Shown here piece by piece: positions 51,116-59,773 of a stretch of DNA of 64,000 bases. The notes below the pieces were generated by a model that was not told where the DNA came from, did not search any database, and saw only the letters and a program-made list of their open reading frames with translations. Both the position numbers and the translations under genes were made by a program. Each line of letters starts with the position of its first letter. Position 1 is the first letter of the stretch. Where the stretch lies: contig NZ_VOIQ01000007.1 of the NCBI RefSeq assembly GCF_010470675.1, positions 55,188 to 119,187 on the forward strand. Reading direction: 5' to 3'. The stretch is from Desulfovibrio sp. JC010. GTDB lineage: Bacteria > Desulfobacterota > Desulfovibrionia > Desulfovibrionales > Desulfovibrionaceae.

Positions 51116-53275
51116 TTAATTTTCCAGTTTGGGTTTTCCTTTCTCGTCAAAGCAGCGGAATTTGCATTCCGGAAATCCGCTGCAACCCCACCAGAACATG
51201 CCCTTACGCTTGGCGGGCCTGCGGATCAGACCTTTGCCGCAATCAGGGCATTTGTGTTCTTTGGATGCTTCCAGTTTTTTGGCCGGCTTGGCCTTGAGAT
51301 CCGGCTTGCCGGCTTTGTTGGGAAAGGTTGCTTTGCAGTCGGGATAGTTGGAGCAGCCCCAGAATTTGGTTTTGCCCTTGCGGGGCTTCAGGAATCCGGT
51401 TTTGCATTTGGGGCATTGCACAGCATTACTCTTAATATTGATGCCTTCGCGCTTGACGCGCTCGATCTCCAGAGCAACGGAATCGTCCACCTCTTCGATG
51501 AGCTGGAGGTAATTGAGATCTCCGGCTTCGATCTGCTTTTGCTTCTCATGCCAGAGGGCGGTCATGTCCGGCTTCACTGCGAATTCCGGCAGGGCATCGT
51601 GGAATTGCCGGCCCAGTTCGGTGCTGATGACCTTCTTGTTTTTCTCCGCCACAAAGCCACGCCTGAAGAGCGTTTCAATATGGGCATCACGGGTGGCCGG
51701 GGTTCCGATTCCGCCGGCTTCGTCCTGCTTGTCGCTGTCCTTGTCCAGAAGCAGCTTTTTGATTTCCGGGTCGCTTACATACTTAGCGACCGCGGTTAAA
51801 TCCTTGAGCAGGGTTTTCATGGTGTAGAGTGCCGGGGGCTTGGTGAAAGCCTTCACCGATTCAGCGGATTCAACGGTTCCGGAATCATCCTGCAGGAGCT
51901 TGTGAAGTGCTGTTTGTTTTTCGGCTTTCTCGTATTCTTTGAGATACTTTTCATCCAGCAGCTGCCAGCCCGGGGAGCTGTTCAGTCTTCCTTCAGCCTT
52001 GAATCTGTGGCCGGCTATTTTCAGTTCCACTTTTGTGGCCACAAATTCTGCCGGAGGATAAAACTGGGCAATGTAGAGCTTGACGATCAGCTCATAAATG
52101 CGCCGCTCGTCCTGATTAAGCTTGTCCAGCTCCGGCACATTCATGGTCGGGATGATGGCGTGATGTGCGGTGACTTTCTTGGAGTTGAAAGCCTTTGATT
52201 TTCGATTGGGTGCGGCATACTCGGCCATGTCTCCGAAGGCCGGGGTCAGGGCCAGCAGCAGTTCTGCCGCTTCTTCATGTCGTTCGTCATTGAGGTAACG
52301 GCAATCACTGCGGTTGTAAGTGATGGCCTTGTGCTGGTCGCGCAGCCGCTGGGTGATCTCCAGCACCTTTTTCGGCTTGTAGTTCCAAAGCCCGGCAGCA
52401 TCGGCCTGCAAGGCCAGCAGGTTGTAGGGCAGGGGAGGGTCATTCTTGCGCTCAGAAGTCTGCACTGAAAGAACCGTTGCCGGCTTTCCCTGAACTTCAT
52501 TGGCAATCTTCTTGCCGAATACCGCATCCACGATCCGCCTTTTCTCATCCATGGGCGCATCATCGGCGGGGATATATTCGGCTTCCACCAGCTGGCCCGG
52601 CATATCAATTTGGGCTTTGACAGTGTAATAGGCTTGCTTCTCATGTCCTTCATGTGCGCGATCGCGTGCCACAACCAAGCCGAGGATAGGAGTCTGAACC
52701 CGGCCTACGGAAAGCACACCATCATAGCCCTTTTTCTGGGCCAGTATGGAATAGCAACGGGTCAGATTATATCCTAAACGCTGATCACAAACCGCACGGG
52801 CCAGCGCAGACATGGACAGCCCATGATATTTTTTATTCTCCTCCATATTCTTCATGGCCTTGAGAATGGCTGAGTCGGTGTTGTCGTTGATCAGCAACCG
52901 TTGGGTCGGTTTGCCTGTCAGGCCGGCAAACTCGATAACCTCATCTACCAGCCGCTGACCTTCCGGATCAGGATCACCCGCGTTGATCAGCTCGTCTGCC
53001 TGATGGGCAAGCTCGATGATTCTTTTGAGATGGTCGGCGTGTCTGGCTTCAGGCGCATAAGTCACTGGCCATTTCATGGGCAGGGTGTTGAGATCCCAGA
53101 GCTTGTAACGCTCATCGTGCTCTTCAGGATCAGTAAGCCGCAGCAGATGACCCCAGAGCCATGTGATGCGGTCACCGTTTACATGATAGGCGGGACCGGT
53201 CGGTTTAGCCGGGCCGCCGAGGGCTTGGGAAATGGCTTCCGCCACATCCCGTTTTTCCGCGATTATTAAACGCAT
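51116..53275 (-). CDS. topB: DNA topoisomerase III (type IA)
   Basis: 719 residues. TOPRIM at the N-terminus (MRLIIAEKRDVAEAISQALG), GDPDPEGQRLVDE, SVGRVQTP, catalytic Tyr320 (ITYNRSDCRYL), GIGTPATRDAHIE. The C-terminus has two topoisomerase zinc fingers (CPKC...CSNYPDC and CPDC...CSGFPEC). Conjugative elements often encode such TraE/TopB enzymes to resolve transfer or replication intermediates. It begins immediately after the traF stop (TAAATG). Confidence 0.94.
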   Translation of the reverse strand: MRLIIAEKRDVAEAISQALGGPAKPTGPAYHVNGDRITWLWGHLLRLTDPEEHDERYKLWDLNTLPMKWPVTYAPEARHADHLKRIIELAHQADELINAGDPDPEGQRLVDEVIEFAGLTGKPTQRLLINDNTDSAILKAMKNMEENKKYHGLSMSALARAVCDQRLGYNLTRCYSILAQKKGYDGVLSVGRVQTPILGLVVARDRAHEGHEKQAYYTVKAQIDMPGQLVEAEYIPADDAPMDEKRRIVDAVFGKKIANEVQGKPATVLSVQTSERKNDPPLPYNLLALQADAAGLWNYKPKKVLEITQRLRDQHKAITYNRSDCRYLNDERHEEAAELLLALTPAFGDMAEYAAPNRKSKAFNSKKVTAHHAIIPTMNVPELDKLNQDERRIYELIVKLYIAQFYPPAEFVATKVELKIAGHRFKAEGRLNSSPGWQLLDEKYLKEYEKAEKQTALHKLLQDDSGTVESAESVKAFTKPPALYTMKTLLKDLTAVAKYVSDPEIKKLLLDKDSDKQDEAGGIGTPATRDAHIETLFRRGFVAEKNKKVISTELGRQFHDALPEFAVKPDMTALWHEKQKQIEAGDLNYLQLIEEVDDSVALEIERVKREGINIKSNAVQCPKCKTGFLKPRKGKTKFWGCSNYPDCKATFPNKAGKPDLKAKPAKKLEASKEHKCPDCGKGLIRRPAKRKGMFWWGCSGFPECKFRCFDEKGKPKLEN

Positions 53276-53791
53276 TTATCCTCCGATTTTAAAGGTTAGA
53301 ATGGGTATGACCCTCCGCACCTGATCCATATCCACCAGCCCGAAGTAACGGCCATCAAAGCTGTTTTCGGTATAGGTGGACAGGGCCAGACCTTTGGCAG
53401 AGGGAATAACAGTAGACTTCAGGAAAATTGGCAGTTGGCGTCCGTGTCGGTCGCAGGTTTTGGCTTTTGTACGTGGAAGTAGTTTGGAATTAACACGCAC
53501 ACCTTCAGCGGAGATCTCAACCGAATCTCCGGGAAGGCCGGCTAAAGTTTTGAGCAGCGGCCTGTTACCGTTCAGGCCCAGATAGTGCCGCTCAAGTGAA
53601 ATTTGGAAATAGGGATTGTCTTCAGCAAGACTGAACGTGACCAGATCGTGCCGATCAGGCTTGCCCGGCACGATCTGGTAAATTCCATGGGGCATGGAAT
53701 CGGTAAAGTTACAGCGAAAGCCAAGTTCATGCAGCAGGTAGATGATTCCTAGCGCATGGAGAAAGAAAAGGATTAGCAGCATTTTTTTCAT
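53276..53791 (-). CDS. traF: Conjugal transfer signal peptidase, TraF-type (S26)
   Basis: 171 residues. One N-terminal TM, then a S26 peptidase with Ser32 (TDSMPHGIYQI) and Lys81 (LLKTLAGLPGDSV), and the SFDGRYFGLV box. In RP4, TraF cyclises the pilin or processes it; here it may act on a conjugative pilin encoded beyond the edge. Overlaps the upstream gene by 4 nt. Confidence 0.88.
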   Translation of the reverse strand: MKKMLLILFFLHALGIIYLLHELGFRCNFTDSMPHGIYQIVPGKPDRHDLVTFSLAEDNPYFQISLERHYLGLNGNRPLLKTLAGLPGDSVEISAEGVRVNSKLLPRTKAKTCDRHGRQLPIFLKSTVIPSAKGLALSTYTENSFDGRYFGLVDMDQVRRVIPILTFKIGG

Positions 53792-55410
53792 GCCGCGCCC
53801 TTATTGATCTTGTTCCAGTATGTCTTACGCCATGCACGTTTTGTTGTTTCTGTGCTGACGCGCTGGGAACAAAGGGCGTCAATGGCTTCCAGTTCTTCAG
53901 GAGTGTGGCCTGCCAGCCATGCTTCAAATTTTTTGTTCTGGGCAGCCTGATCAGCTTCTTTGGCTTTCTGCTTGTCCAACTCCTTCAGCTCACGGATAAC
54001 GGCTTTTTCTTTCTTGGCATTGGCAAGGGCCTGTTCATTGGGAGTCAGAAAGCCAACGGGCCTGCGCCATGTGCCTTTGCTTTTCAGAGTGGCAAAGAGG
54101 TAATTGCAGGGGCCTTTACGGGCTGGCGGGAAAGTTTCGTGTTCCAGTTCCCATTCAGCAGCGTGAAGAGAGTTCTCGATATCCAGAATTGTTTCATCAA
54201 AGGAAAAACGATGCTGAATGATCTGGCGAATCTGATCCGGCCCAAACCTTTCATCATGGAGCCGGGGCCAGAGGATTTGAAATTCGTCTGTGCTGATTGA
54301 AAGCAGCCTTTGCGCCCAGCGTTCCTCTTCATTCTCTTCAGAACCAGATAGATTTTTTATCTGTCTATCTAATAGTACCGGGTTTTGATACCGATCAGCA
54401 TTGGTATCAGGCTGTGATATGTGATTGCCGCCAGCCCTTGATTCGCACTGTTTAAGGGCCTGTTTTGCCGGTAAATCGGCATTGGTAACCTGATACCGAT
54501 CAGGTCTGGTATCAGGATTGGTATCATTACGGTCATGATACCGGTCATGTTTGGTAACACCCTGCTGATACCGATCAGCATTGGTAACATCCTGAGCGGG
54601 AAAGGTTTGCACAAGCTCCTTGATCCGTTCCATGGGCGTGGCATTGAGCTTAAGGATTACACCGAAGCGGGGGCCGCGTTCGTGTTGTCTTTTGGCGTAA
54701 ATCCCGGCTTCATGGCCGTGCTTGAGTACCCGTCTTGCGGTTACTTCGCTGCAAGCGGCCTCTCTGGCAACAGATTGGATTACAAGGGATATTTCATCCT
54801 GCTCTGTTTCGATTGCAAGTGCTGAGATGATACCGAACACACGTTTGCCCTGATCGGATAAGCGGGAAAAAAGTGCGTCCGTAGTATCGGATAAATTTAA
54901 TGAATGGATGTTGTTCTTTGGTTTCTGGTCATCCATGTTACCAAAGTTGATTTGATACCGGTCAGCATTGGTAACAACTCTCTCCTGATACCGATCATGA
55001 TCGGTATCAAGCAGTAGTCCATATTCCTGTTTGTACAGGCTCAGGAAGAACTCGCAGCGTTCCTTATATAAGGTAATGATGCTGCCGTGCCTGCGGCCAG
55101 CTTCGTGATCCTTGCGCTTGAAAAGGCCAGCCTCTTCGCCCTTGGGAATAGTGCGCAGCACGCTTAGTTTGCTGCATTTCACACCATGTTGAAGACTGGA
55201 GATAACAAAAGGAAACGGCTCATCCATTGCCGGCGCAGCTTGGATGAGAGTGGCAAGAATCCTCCTGCCGACAGCGGAAAGACGGTTGTAGAATCCGGTA
55301 ATATCACGGCGCATGAGCTTCTTCAGATGATCGGTATCAGCAGGGGCCTGATACTGATCACCGCAGTTACCAGAGCCTTGAGGGTCGTATTTTTGTGCCG
55401 TTGCAGTCAT
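53788..55410 (-). CDS. Putative replication initiator with in-gene iterons
   Basis: 540 residues, no certain family. Two similar helical segments with winged-helix look (FYNRLSAVGRRILATLIQAA; LFSRLSDQGKRVFGIISALA, each followed by a basic YKER/KRQHERGPRFG strand pair) suggest a duplicated DNA-binding domain. A variable middle encodes repeated TNADRYQ-type peptides; these come from 24-bp palindromic DNA repeats lying inside the gene. The C-terminal part is Lys/Glu-rich. Initiator genes that contain their own origin iterons are known in phages such as lambda (gene O). Location in the transfer operon fits a replication or oriV role. Confidence 0.55.
   Translation of the reverse strand: MTATAQKYDPQGSGNCGDQYQAPADTDHLKKLMRRDITGFYNRLSAVGRRILATLIQAAPAMDEPFPFVISSLQHGVKCSKLSVLRTIPKGEEAGLFKRKDHEAGRRHGSIITLYKERCEFFLSLYKQEYGLLLDTDHDRYQERVVTNADRYQINFGNMDDQKPKNNIHSLNLSDTTDALFSRLSDQGKRVFGIISALAIETEQDEISLVIQSVAREAACSEVTARRVLKHGHEAGIYAKRQHERGPRFGVILKLNATPMERIKELVQTFPAQDVTNADRYQQGVTKHDRYHDRNDTNPDTRPDRYQVTNADLPAKQALKQCESRAGGNHISQPDTNADRYQNPVLLDRQIKNLSGSEENEEERWAQRLLSISTDEFQILWPRLHDERFGPDQIRQIIQHRFSFDETILDIENSLHAAEWELEHETFPPARKGPCNYLFATLKSKGTWRRPVGFLTPNEQALANAKKEKAVIRELKELDKQKAKEADQAAQNKKFEAWLAGHTPEELEAIDALCSQRVSTETTKRAWRKTYWNKINKGAA
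54386..55372. repeat. 24-bp iteron-like repeats inside a coding gene
   Basis: Consensus TGATACCGATCAGCATTGGTAwCA, itself an imperfect palindrome (TGATACC...GGTATCA). Clear copies start at 54386, 54491, 54536, 54566, 54953 and 54986; a degenerate copy is at 55349 and half-sites at about 54481, 54516 and 55331. Not CRISPR: spacing is irregular and the repeats are translated in frame. Confidence 0.85.
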
Positions 55411-55552
55411 GGGCTGATTCCTTGGGGATCAGGTTCAGTTGAAAAGTGATATTTAAGAGTCCTAAAATTCAGGGAGTTCTCCCTAAATAAAATTATCGCT
55501 TTGAGAACGGACATGAAAAAGCTTGCTCATGTCCGGAACGCTTGAAATTTTG

Positions 55553-55975
55553 TCACGAAATTGCGGTGAGTGGGTGGGGCGCATAGTTCCTCCTTTCTTT
55601 CAAATCAGTTGAAATAAGATCCCCTGCGTTGATCCCTTCAGGCATTACGCAGAGGTCGTCACAGCCGGGGCAGCGCACCTGTTCGCCCATCTGCATGGCC
55701 CGGTGTTGACCTGGCTCTTTGCATTCTCCAAATATGGGCTTCAGGAGCGGAATTAAATCCCTTTCCACTTCCACCAGAGCGCGACCGGAAACTTGTTCCG
55801 GCGGCAGAAACATGTATGGAACTCGGCCATCGCCATGGCAGACCGGACAGCCGGGGCGACCTGTTTTTCTGGTCCTATGTGTAGCCATCCATGCGGCGCA
55901 GGCCGGACAGGTCCGGCAGGCTTCACGCGGGAAGCGTACCGGGAGCAGGGTTTCAATCTTCTCAGCATTCTTCAT
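55553..55975 (-). CDS. Hypothetical zinc-binding protein
   Basis: 140 residues from the ATG at 55975. Three Cys pairs: CRTCPAC near residue 20, GCPVCHGDG, and CPGCDDLC. The spacing is reminiscent of DnaJ-type zinc fingers (CxxCxGxG). Soluble. Overlaps the end of the VirD4 gene by 14 nt, so in the same operon. Function unknown. Confidence 0.65.
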   Translation of the reverse strand: MKNAEKIETLLPVRFPREACRTCPACAAWMATHRTRKTGRPGCPVCHGDGRVPYMFLPPEQVSGRALVEVERDLIPLLKPIFGECKEPGQHRAMQMGEQVRCPGCDDLCVMPEGINAGDLISTDLKERRNYAPHPLTAIS

Positions 55976-57905
55976 AGTCAGTGGTCTCTTCAATGAGTTC
56001 ATCCATTTCAGCGTCCAGATCTATTTCCGGTTCGCTGATGGTCTGTATTGCTTCAGCAGGTTCATGAAGCAGGTCTGATTTTTCCGGAGCCGGAATCATC
56101 GACCGCTCAAGGAATTCCGGATCAAGGAAGAACAGAATCTGTCTGCCGTAGATGGGAGCAAAACCGGCGGGGAAGATGAGCATATCCCCGGCCTTGGTGA
56201 TTTTGCCGTGACGGTCCTTTTCCGCGCCGGGCAAGCGCATGCATTCATCGGGAGTGAGCAGGGCGCGTTTGGCTTCAGAAATGCTCACGCTGGCCCTGTT
56301 CATATGTCCGTTGCGGGTGCCGGAAAGAGATGTCTTTTTTTGGATGATGGTGGTTTTACCGCTCATTTTTGAAAGGACTTCGGCGGTTTCTATCTTGTTA
56401 GGCGCGTATGCAATGCGCAGGTGGCAGTTGCTCATGATTGATTCTTCCTTGCCGTAAGCGGATTGGAGCTGGGCGAGATCCTGCACGATGATGTAGGCCT
56501 TGATGCCGTAGCCGGCCATGAAGGCCAGAGCGCGTTCAAAGATTTCCATCTTGCCCAGTGAAGTGAACTCATCGAGCATGAGCAGCAGACGGTGCTTGTA
56601 ATTAGCTTTGACCTGACCGCCTGAAAATTCCATTTCTTCGGTCAGTCGGCGCAGGACAATATTTAGGATCAGCCGGACCAGCGGCCGCAAGCGGTCAATG
56701 TCTGAAGGACGAATGACCAGATAAAGGGAAACCGGCTGCTCGGAATTCATAAGGTCTGCGATGCGGAAATCGCATCCGGAAGTGGCCCAGCTGACCACCG
56801 GATCACGGTAAAGAGCCATGTTGGCCACTGCGGTTGAAACAACCCCGGAAAGTTCGGCATCTGCCTTGTTGAGCATTTCTCGGGCTGCAGCGGCAATAAA
56901 TTTTCTGATGGCCATCATGGATTCATCGTTCATGGAGTCGCCGAAAAGGGTTTGAAGATCTGCAACATGGTCGTTGGTCAGCATCTCTTCAAAAAGCTCC
57001 GACATATCCCGGTCTTCATCGGCAAGCATGAGCGAAAGGTCATTCAATGTAGCGTGACGGCCTTCATTGATCTGGAAATGGATCAGGCAATGCAGCATTG
57101 TACCGCCGAGGAACGAGAACGCGGCTTTGTTCCAGTAGTCCTTGAGGCCCTTGCCGTCAGGGTCAACAATCATGCTGGCAATGTTCTGGGCATCGGGTAT
57201 GGCATAAGGTCCGCCAAGCCTGATTTCAGACAGGGGATTGTACCGGGCGGAGCTTGCCGTTGTATCCGTGGGATCAAATTTCATGACCTTATGGCCCTGC
57301 GCTTTGCGCCAGCCGGAGGTTAAAGCCCAGTTTTCTCCCTTGATGTCGAGAACGATGGAACTTTCGCCCCATGAGAGCAGGGTGGGCAGTACCAGTCCGA
57401 CACCTTTACCGGAGCGGGTAGGGGCAAAGGCCATGATGTGTTCGGGACCGCTGTGGCGCAGGTAGTGGAGGATTTGTTCTTCCTGCCAGCCGCCGACATA
57501 TACCCCTGAACCGCCGAGCAGACCTGCCTGCTGGATTTCTTCTTTCTTGGCCCAGTGCGCGGTGCCGTGGATGTCTTCAACCCCTTTGGGCCTGCCTGCA
57601 AAAAGGAAGACTATTGCCAGCACTACAAACTGAGGGGCAACAAAGATAATCAGGGAAATTGAAATGATACGGTTTAGATGCTCACTGGGCTGAACAATTT
57701 GTACCCAGTGGAAGATCATCCACGGCCAGTAGAACTGTTTGTATACGGTTTGACCCAATGCTTTATGATGACCGTAAAGTGCGGCTGTGTTCTGGGTGGC
57801 GTAGCCCATGGCAAAGCAGGTCAGCAGTATAAGGAAAAAGAGGTATAGTAAGCCGCTTTTCCCACGACCTTTCTTTTTACCGAGTCCGTAATCGTTATTA
57901 CTCAT
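55962..57905 (-). CDS. virD4: Type IV coupling protein VirD4/TraG
   Basis: About 647 residues from the ATG at 57905. Two N-terminal TM segments (LYLFFLILLTCFAMGYA and ISLIIFVAPQFVVLAIVFLF), Walker A FAPTRSGKGVGLVLP, Walker B LLLMLDEFTSLG, the TraG motif IIVQDLAQLQSAYG. Hexameric ATPase that links the relaxosome to the mating channel. Overlaps virB10 and the downstream zinc protein gene. Confidence 0.94.
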   Translation of the reverse strand: MSNNDYGLGKKKGRGKSGLLYLFFLILLTCFAMGYATQNTAALYGHHKALGQTVYKQFYWPWMIFHWVQIVQPSEHLNRIISISLIIFVAPQFVVLAIVFLFAGRPKGVEDIHGTAHWAKKEEIQQAGLLGGSGVYVGGWQEEQILHYLRHSGPEHIMAFAPTRSGKGVGLVLPTLLSWGESSIVLDIKGENWALTSGWRKAQGHKVMKFDPTDTTASSARYNPLSEIRLGGPYAIPDAQNIASMIVDPDGKGLKDYWNKAAFSFLGGTMLHCLIHFQINEGRHATLNDLSLMLADEDRDMSELFEEMLTNDHVADLQTLFGDSMNDESMMAIRKFIAAAAREMLNKADAELSGVVSTAVANMALYRDPVVSWATSGCDFRIADLMNSEQPVSLYLVIRPSDIDRLRPLVRLILNIVLRRLTEEMEFSGGQVKANYKHRLLLMLDEFTSLGKMEIFERALAFMAGYGIKAYIIVQDLAQLQSAYGKEESIMSNCHLRIAYAPNKIETAEVLSKMSGKTTIIQKKTSLSGTRNGHMNRASVSISEAKRALLTPDECMRLPGAEKDRHGKITKAGDMLIFPAGFAPIYGRQILFFLDPEFLERSMIPAPEKSDLLHEPAEAIQTISEPEIDLDAEMDELIEETTDYEEC

Positions 57906-57907
57906 TT

Positions 57908-59113
57908 TCAAATCCTGTATGGCTTGTAAGGACGTGCGAAAACGATGTCTTTGGTCACGACCATGTTGAAACGCTTGCCCGGCGCAGTGCTGATGGCCGG
58001 CTTGATACTCATGTTGTTTTGCAAAAGAGAGAGTGTGGACTGGCCGAGTTGACTGGAGAGGGCCGAGCCGAGTTCATCCTGCAGGCTGGGATTGTCACTT
58101 GATGATGAGCTTTTATTAAATTTATCCATGGCATAGGCCATGCCGCCGCTGATCACGCTCATGATGGCTGAAGAACCGAAGATGCGCAGATAGTGGTTGT
58201 CTACGTCTCCGGAATAACCGGCATAGCCGCCGACATCGGTACCGGGCATGATTCCGAGGGTGATGGACGAGCCGTCAGGAAATATAATCCGATTCCATGC
58301 AACAAGTACGCGGGTCTGCCCGGCGGCAACTCTGGAGTCATAAACCCCGACCATACGTGACCCTTGCGGGATGAGCAGATTTTGTCCGCTGGCGGTGTCA
58401 TATATATTCTGGCTGACCTGTCCGATGATTTGCCCGGGCAGATCAGAATTAATGCCGGAGATCATGATCCCGTTGATGACCGAGCCGGTCTTAAGCTCAA
58501 ACGGTTTGCCGGGGACACGGTCATAAGGCAGCTGCCATGAGCCATCCTTGGCCGCACGGGTGGAAAGGAACTCTTCCTTGTCCTTCCGGTCATTGCCTTC
58601 AGCCGGAGTAAGGGCAGACATTCCGGGCATGGTCAGGGGATGCCGGGAGCGCACATCATCCATGGATGCTTGTACTATTTGGGCCTTTTTTTCGGGGATA
58701 GCGGCTTGAACTTTCAGCGGAGCAGCAAGAGCCGCTTTCATGCGTTCAAGCTTGAAAGTCCGCAATTCCTGAAGTTCTTTCAGCCTTTGCTTTTCGGCTT
58801 CGGTGGGTTCAGTCGGTCGGACAACCGTAACCAATGGCTTTTCCTGAACCGGAATTTTTTCAGGTTCTTTTTCTTCCTTTGGGGGGAGTGAAAGGCCGAA
58901 GGTCTCAGGAGCATTAAGCGGCTGCTTGATATCTGACTCGGCTATTGTGCTGGGACCGGTATCAGTTTTCTTTTTTCGGTTCATGGATTTGGATACGGAA
59001 TAAATCATGACCGCGACCAGAATTACCGCAACCACCACCGCAATGAAGAAGATACGGTTGTTTCCCTTTATTCCCTTTGAAGGACTTGCAAGGCTGTTAG
59101 GAGAATCTGACAT
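57908..59113 (-). CDS. virB10: Mating-channel protein VirB10/TrbI
   Basis: 401 residues. Short cytoplasmic N-terminus, TM at about 21-42 (FFIAVVVAVILVAVMIYSV), Pro/Glu-rich periplasmic linker, then the VirB10 beta barrel: LKTGSVINGIMISGINSDLP, LLIPQGSRMVGVYDS, RIIFPDGSSITLG, GYAGYSGDVDNHY. Spans both membranes in the T4SS core. Other core genes (virB7, virB9) are not adjacent. An 9-nt gap follows the tail-collar gene. Confidence 0.92.
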   Translation of the reverse strand: MSDSPNSLASPSKGIKGNNRIFFIAVVVAVILVAVMIYSVSKSMNRKKKTDTGPSTIAESDIKQPLNAPETFGLSLPPKEEKEPEKIPVQEKPLVTVVRPTEPTEAEKQRLKELQELRTFKLERMKAALAAPLKVQAAIPEKKAQIVQASMDDVRSRHPLTMPGMSALTPAEGNDRKDKEEFLSTRAAKDGSWQLPYDRVPGKPFELKTGSVINGIMISGINSDLPGQIIGQVSQNIYDTASGQNLLIPQGSRMVGVYDSRVAAGQTRVLVAWNRIIFPDGSSITLGIMPGTDVGGYAGYSGDVDNHYLRIFGSSAIMSVISGGMAYAMDKFNKSSSSSDNPSLQDELGSALSSQLGQSTLSLLQNNMSIKPAISTAPGKRFNMVVTKDIVFARPYKPYRI

Positions 59114-59122
59114 GATGAAATC

Positions 59123-59764
59123 CTACTGCGCCTTGATGATGTACATGAGGGCTACATTGCGGGGCCTGTTTTCGCTTCCGTCTCCAGCTGAAGTCGAGGT
59201 TCCGGTTCCGGTTGCTGTCATAGTCCCCCCAGCATAATTACCTAAATATCCGGGACCATGACCAATATGAATACCATACGGATAAGCTCCACCCATGCTA
59301 GAGTCTCCATATTTCACTGTTATATTATAACTTCCCGAAACAGTAAGCGTCGTATCATGACGATGTTCTTCCATCGCATCCGCCTGTGTACTTCCCAATG
59401 TTCGTCCAGTGTCGACACCACGACCACTGTCCAATCCTCTGATAAACTCCCCACGCAGGTCCGGCACATTTGCGCCGACAACTGCAGCCAGTTCCGGGTA
59501 TCCGGCAGTTGATTGACCGTTGCATTCCAGCCAGCCGTCCGGAACGGAACTCCCTCTATAAGGAATAACTCCTCCTATGGGCGTGTCGCTGGCAGCACGA
59601 GCTTGGACAGCAACAGAAGTCGGGTTGAAACTTGTGGCATCCCCGGCAAACGCTTCGGGGGTATAAGAAAGTACGATCAAGACTGCCGCCAGCAGGCATA
59701 TGCAGGCGGAAATAACCATCATTAGAGTTTTAAATGACATTGGTTTCTTTTCTTCTATCTTCAT
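59123..59764 (-). CDS. Tail-collar-domain protein, probable pilus tip adhesin
   Basis: 213 residues. An N-terminal signal or TM segment (TLMMVISACICLLAAVLIVL, then AFA) precedes a phage tail-collar domain (GGVIPYRGSSVPDGWLECNG; PDLRGEFIRGLDSGRG; end RPRNVALMYIIKA). AGGAG 7 nt upstream sets the start. It follows pilV by 9 nt. PilV forms the thin-pilus tip and chooses recipients, so this is probably a second or exchangeable receptor-binding subunit. The central part (about 59.22-59.50 kb) is visibly AT-richer with other codon choice than its neighbours. Confidence 0.75.
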   Translation of the reverse strand: MKIEEKKPMSFKTLMMVISACICLLAAVLIVLSYTPEAFAGDATSFNPTSVAVQARAASDTPIGGVIPYRGSSVPDGWLECNGQSTAGYPELAAVVGANVPDLRGEFIRGLDSGRGVDTGRTLGSTQADAMEEHRHDTTLTVSGSYNITVKYGDSSMGGAYPYGIHIGHGPGYLGNYAGGTMTATGTGTSTSAGDGSENRPRNVALMYIIKAQ

Positions 59765-59773
59765 GATTTTCTC

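Noticed and set aside
54386-55372. CRISPR array
   Set aside because: Repeats are palindromic, irregularly spaced (30 to over 300 bp), translated in frame, and no cas genes are near.
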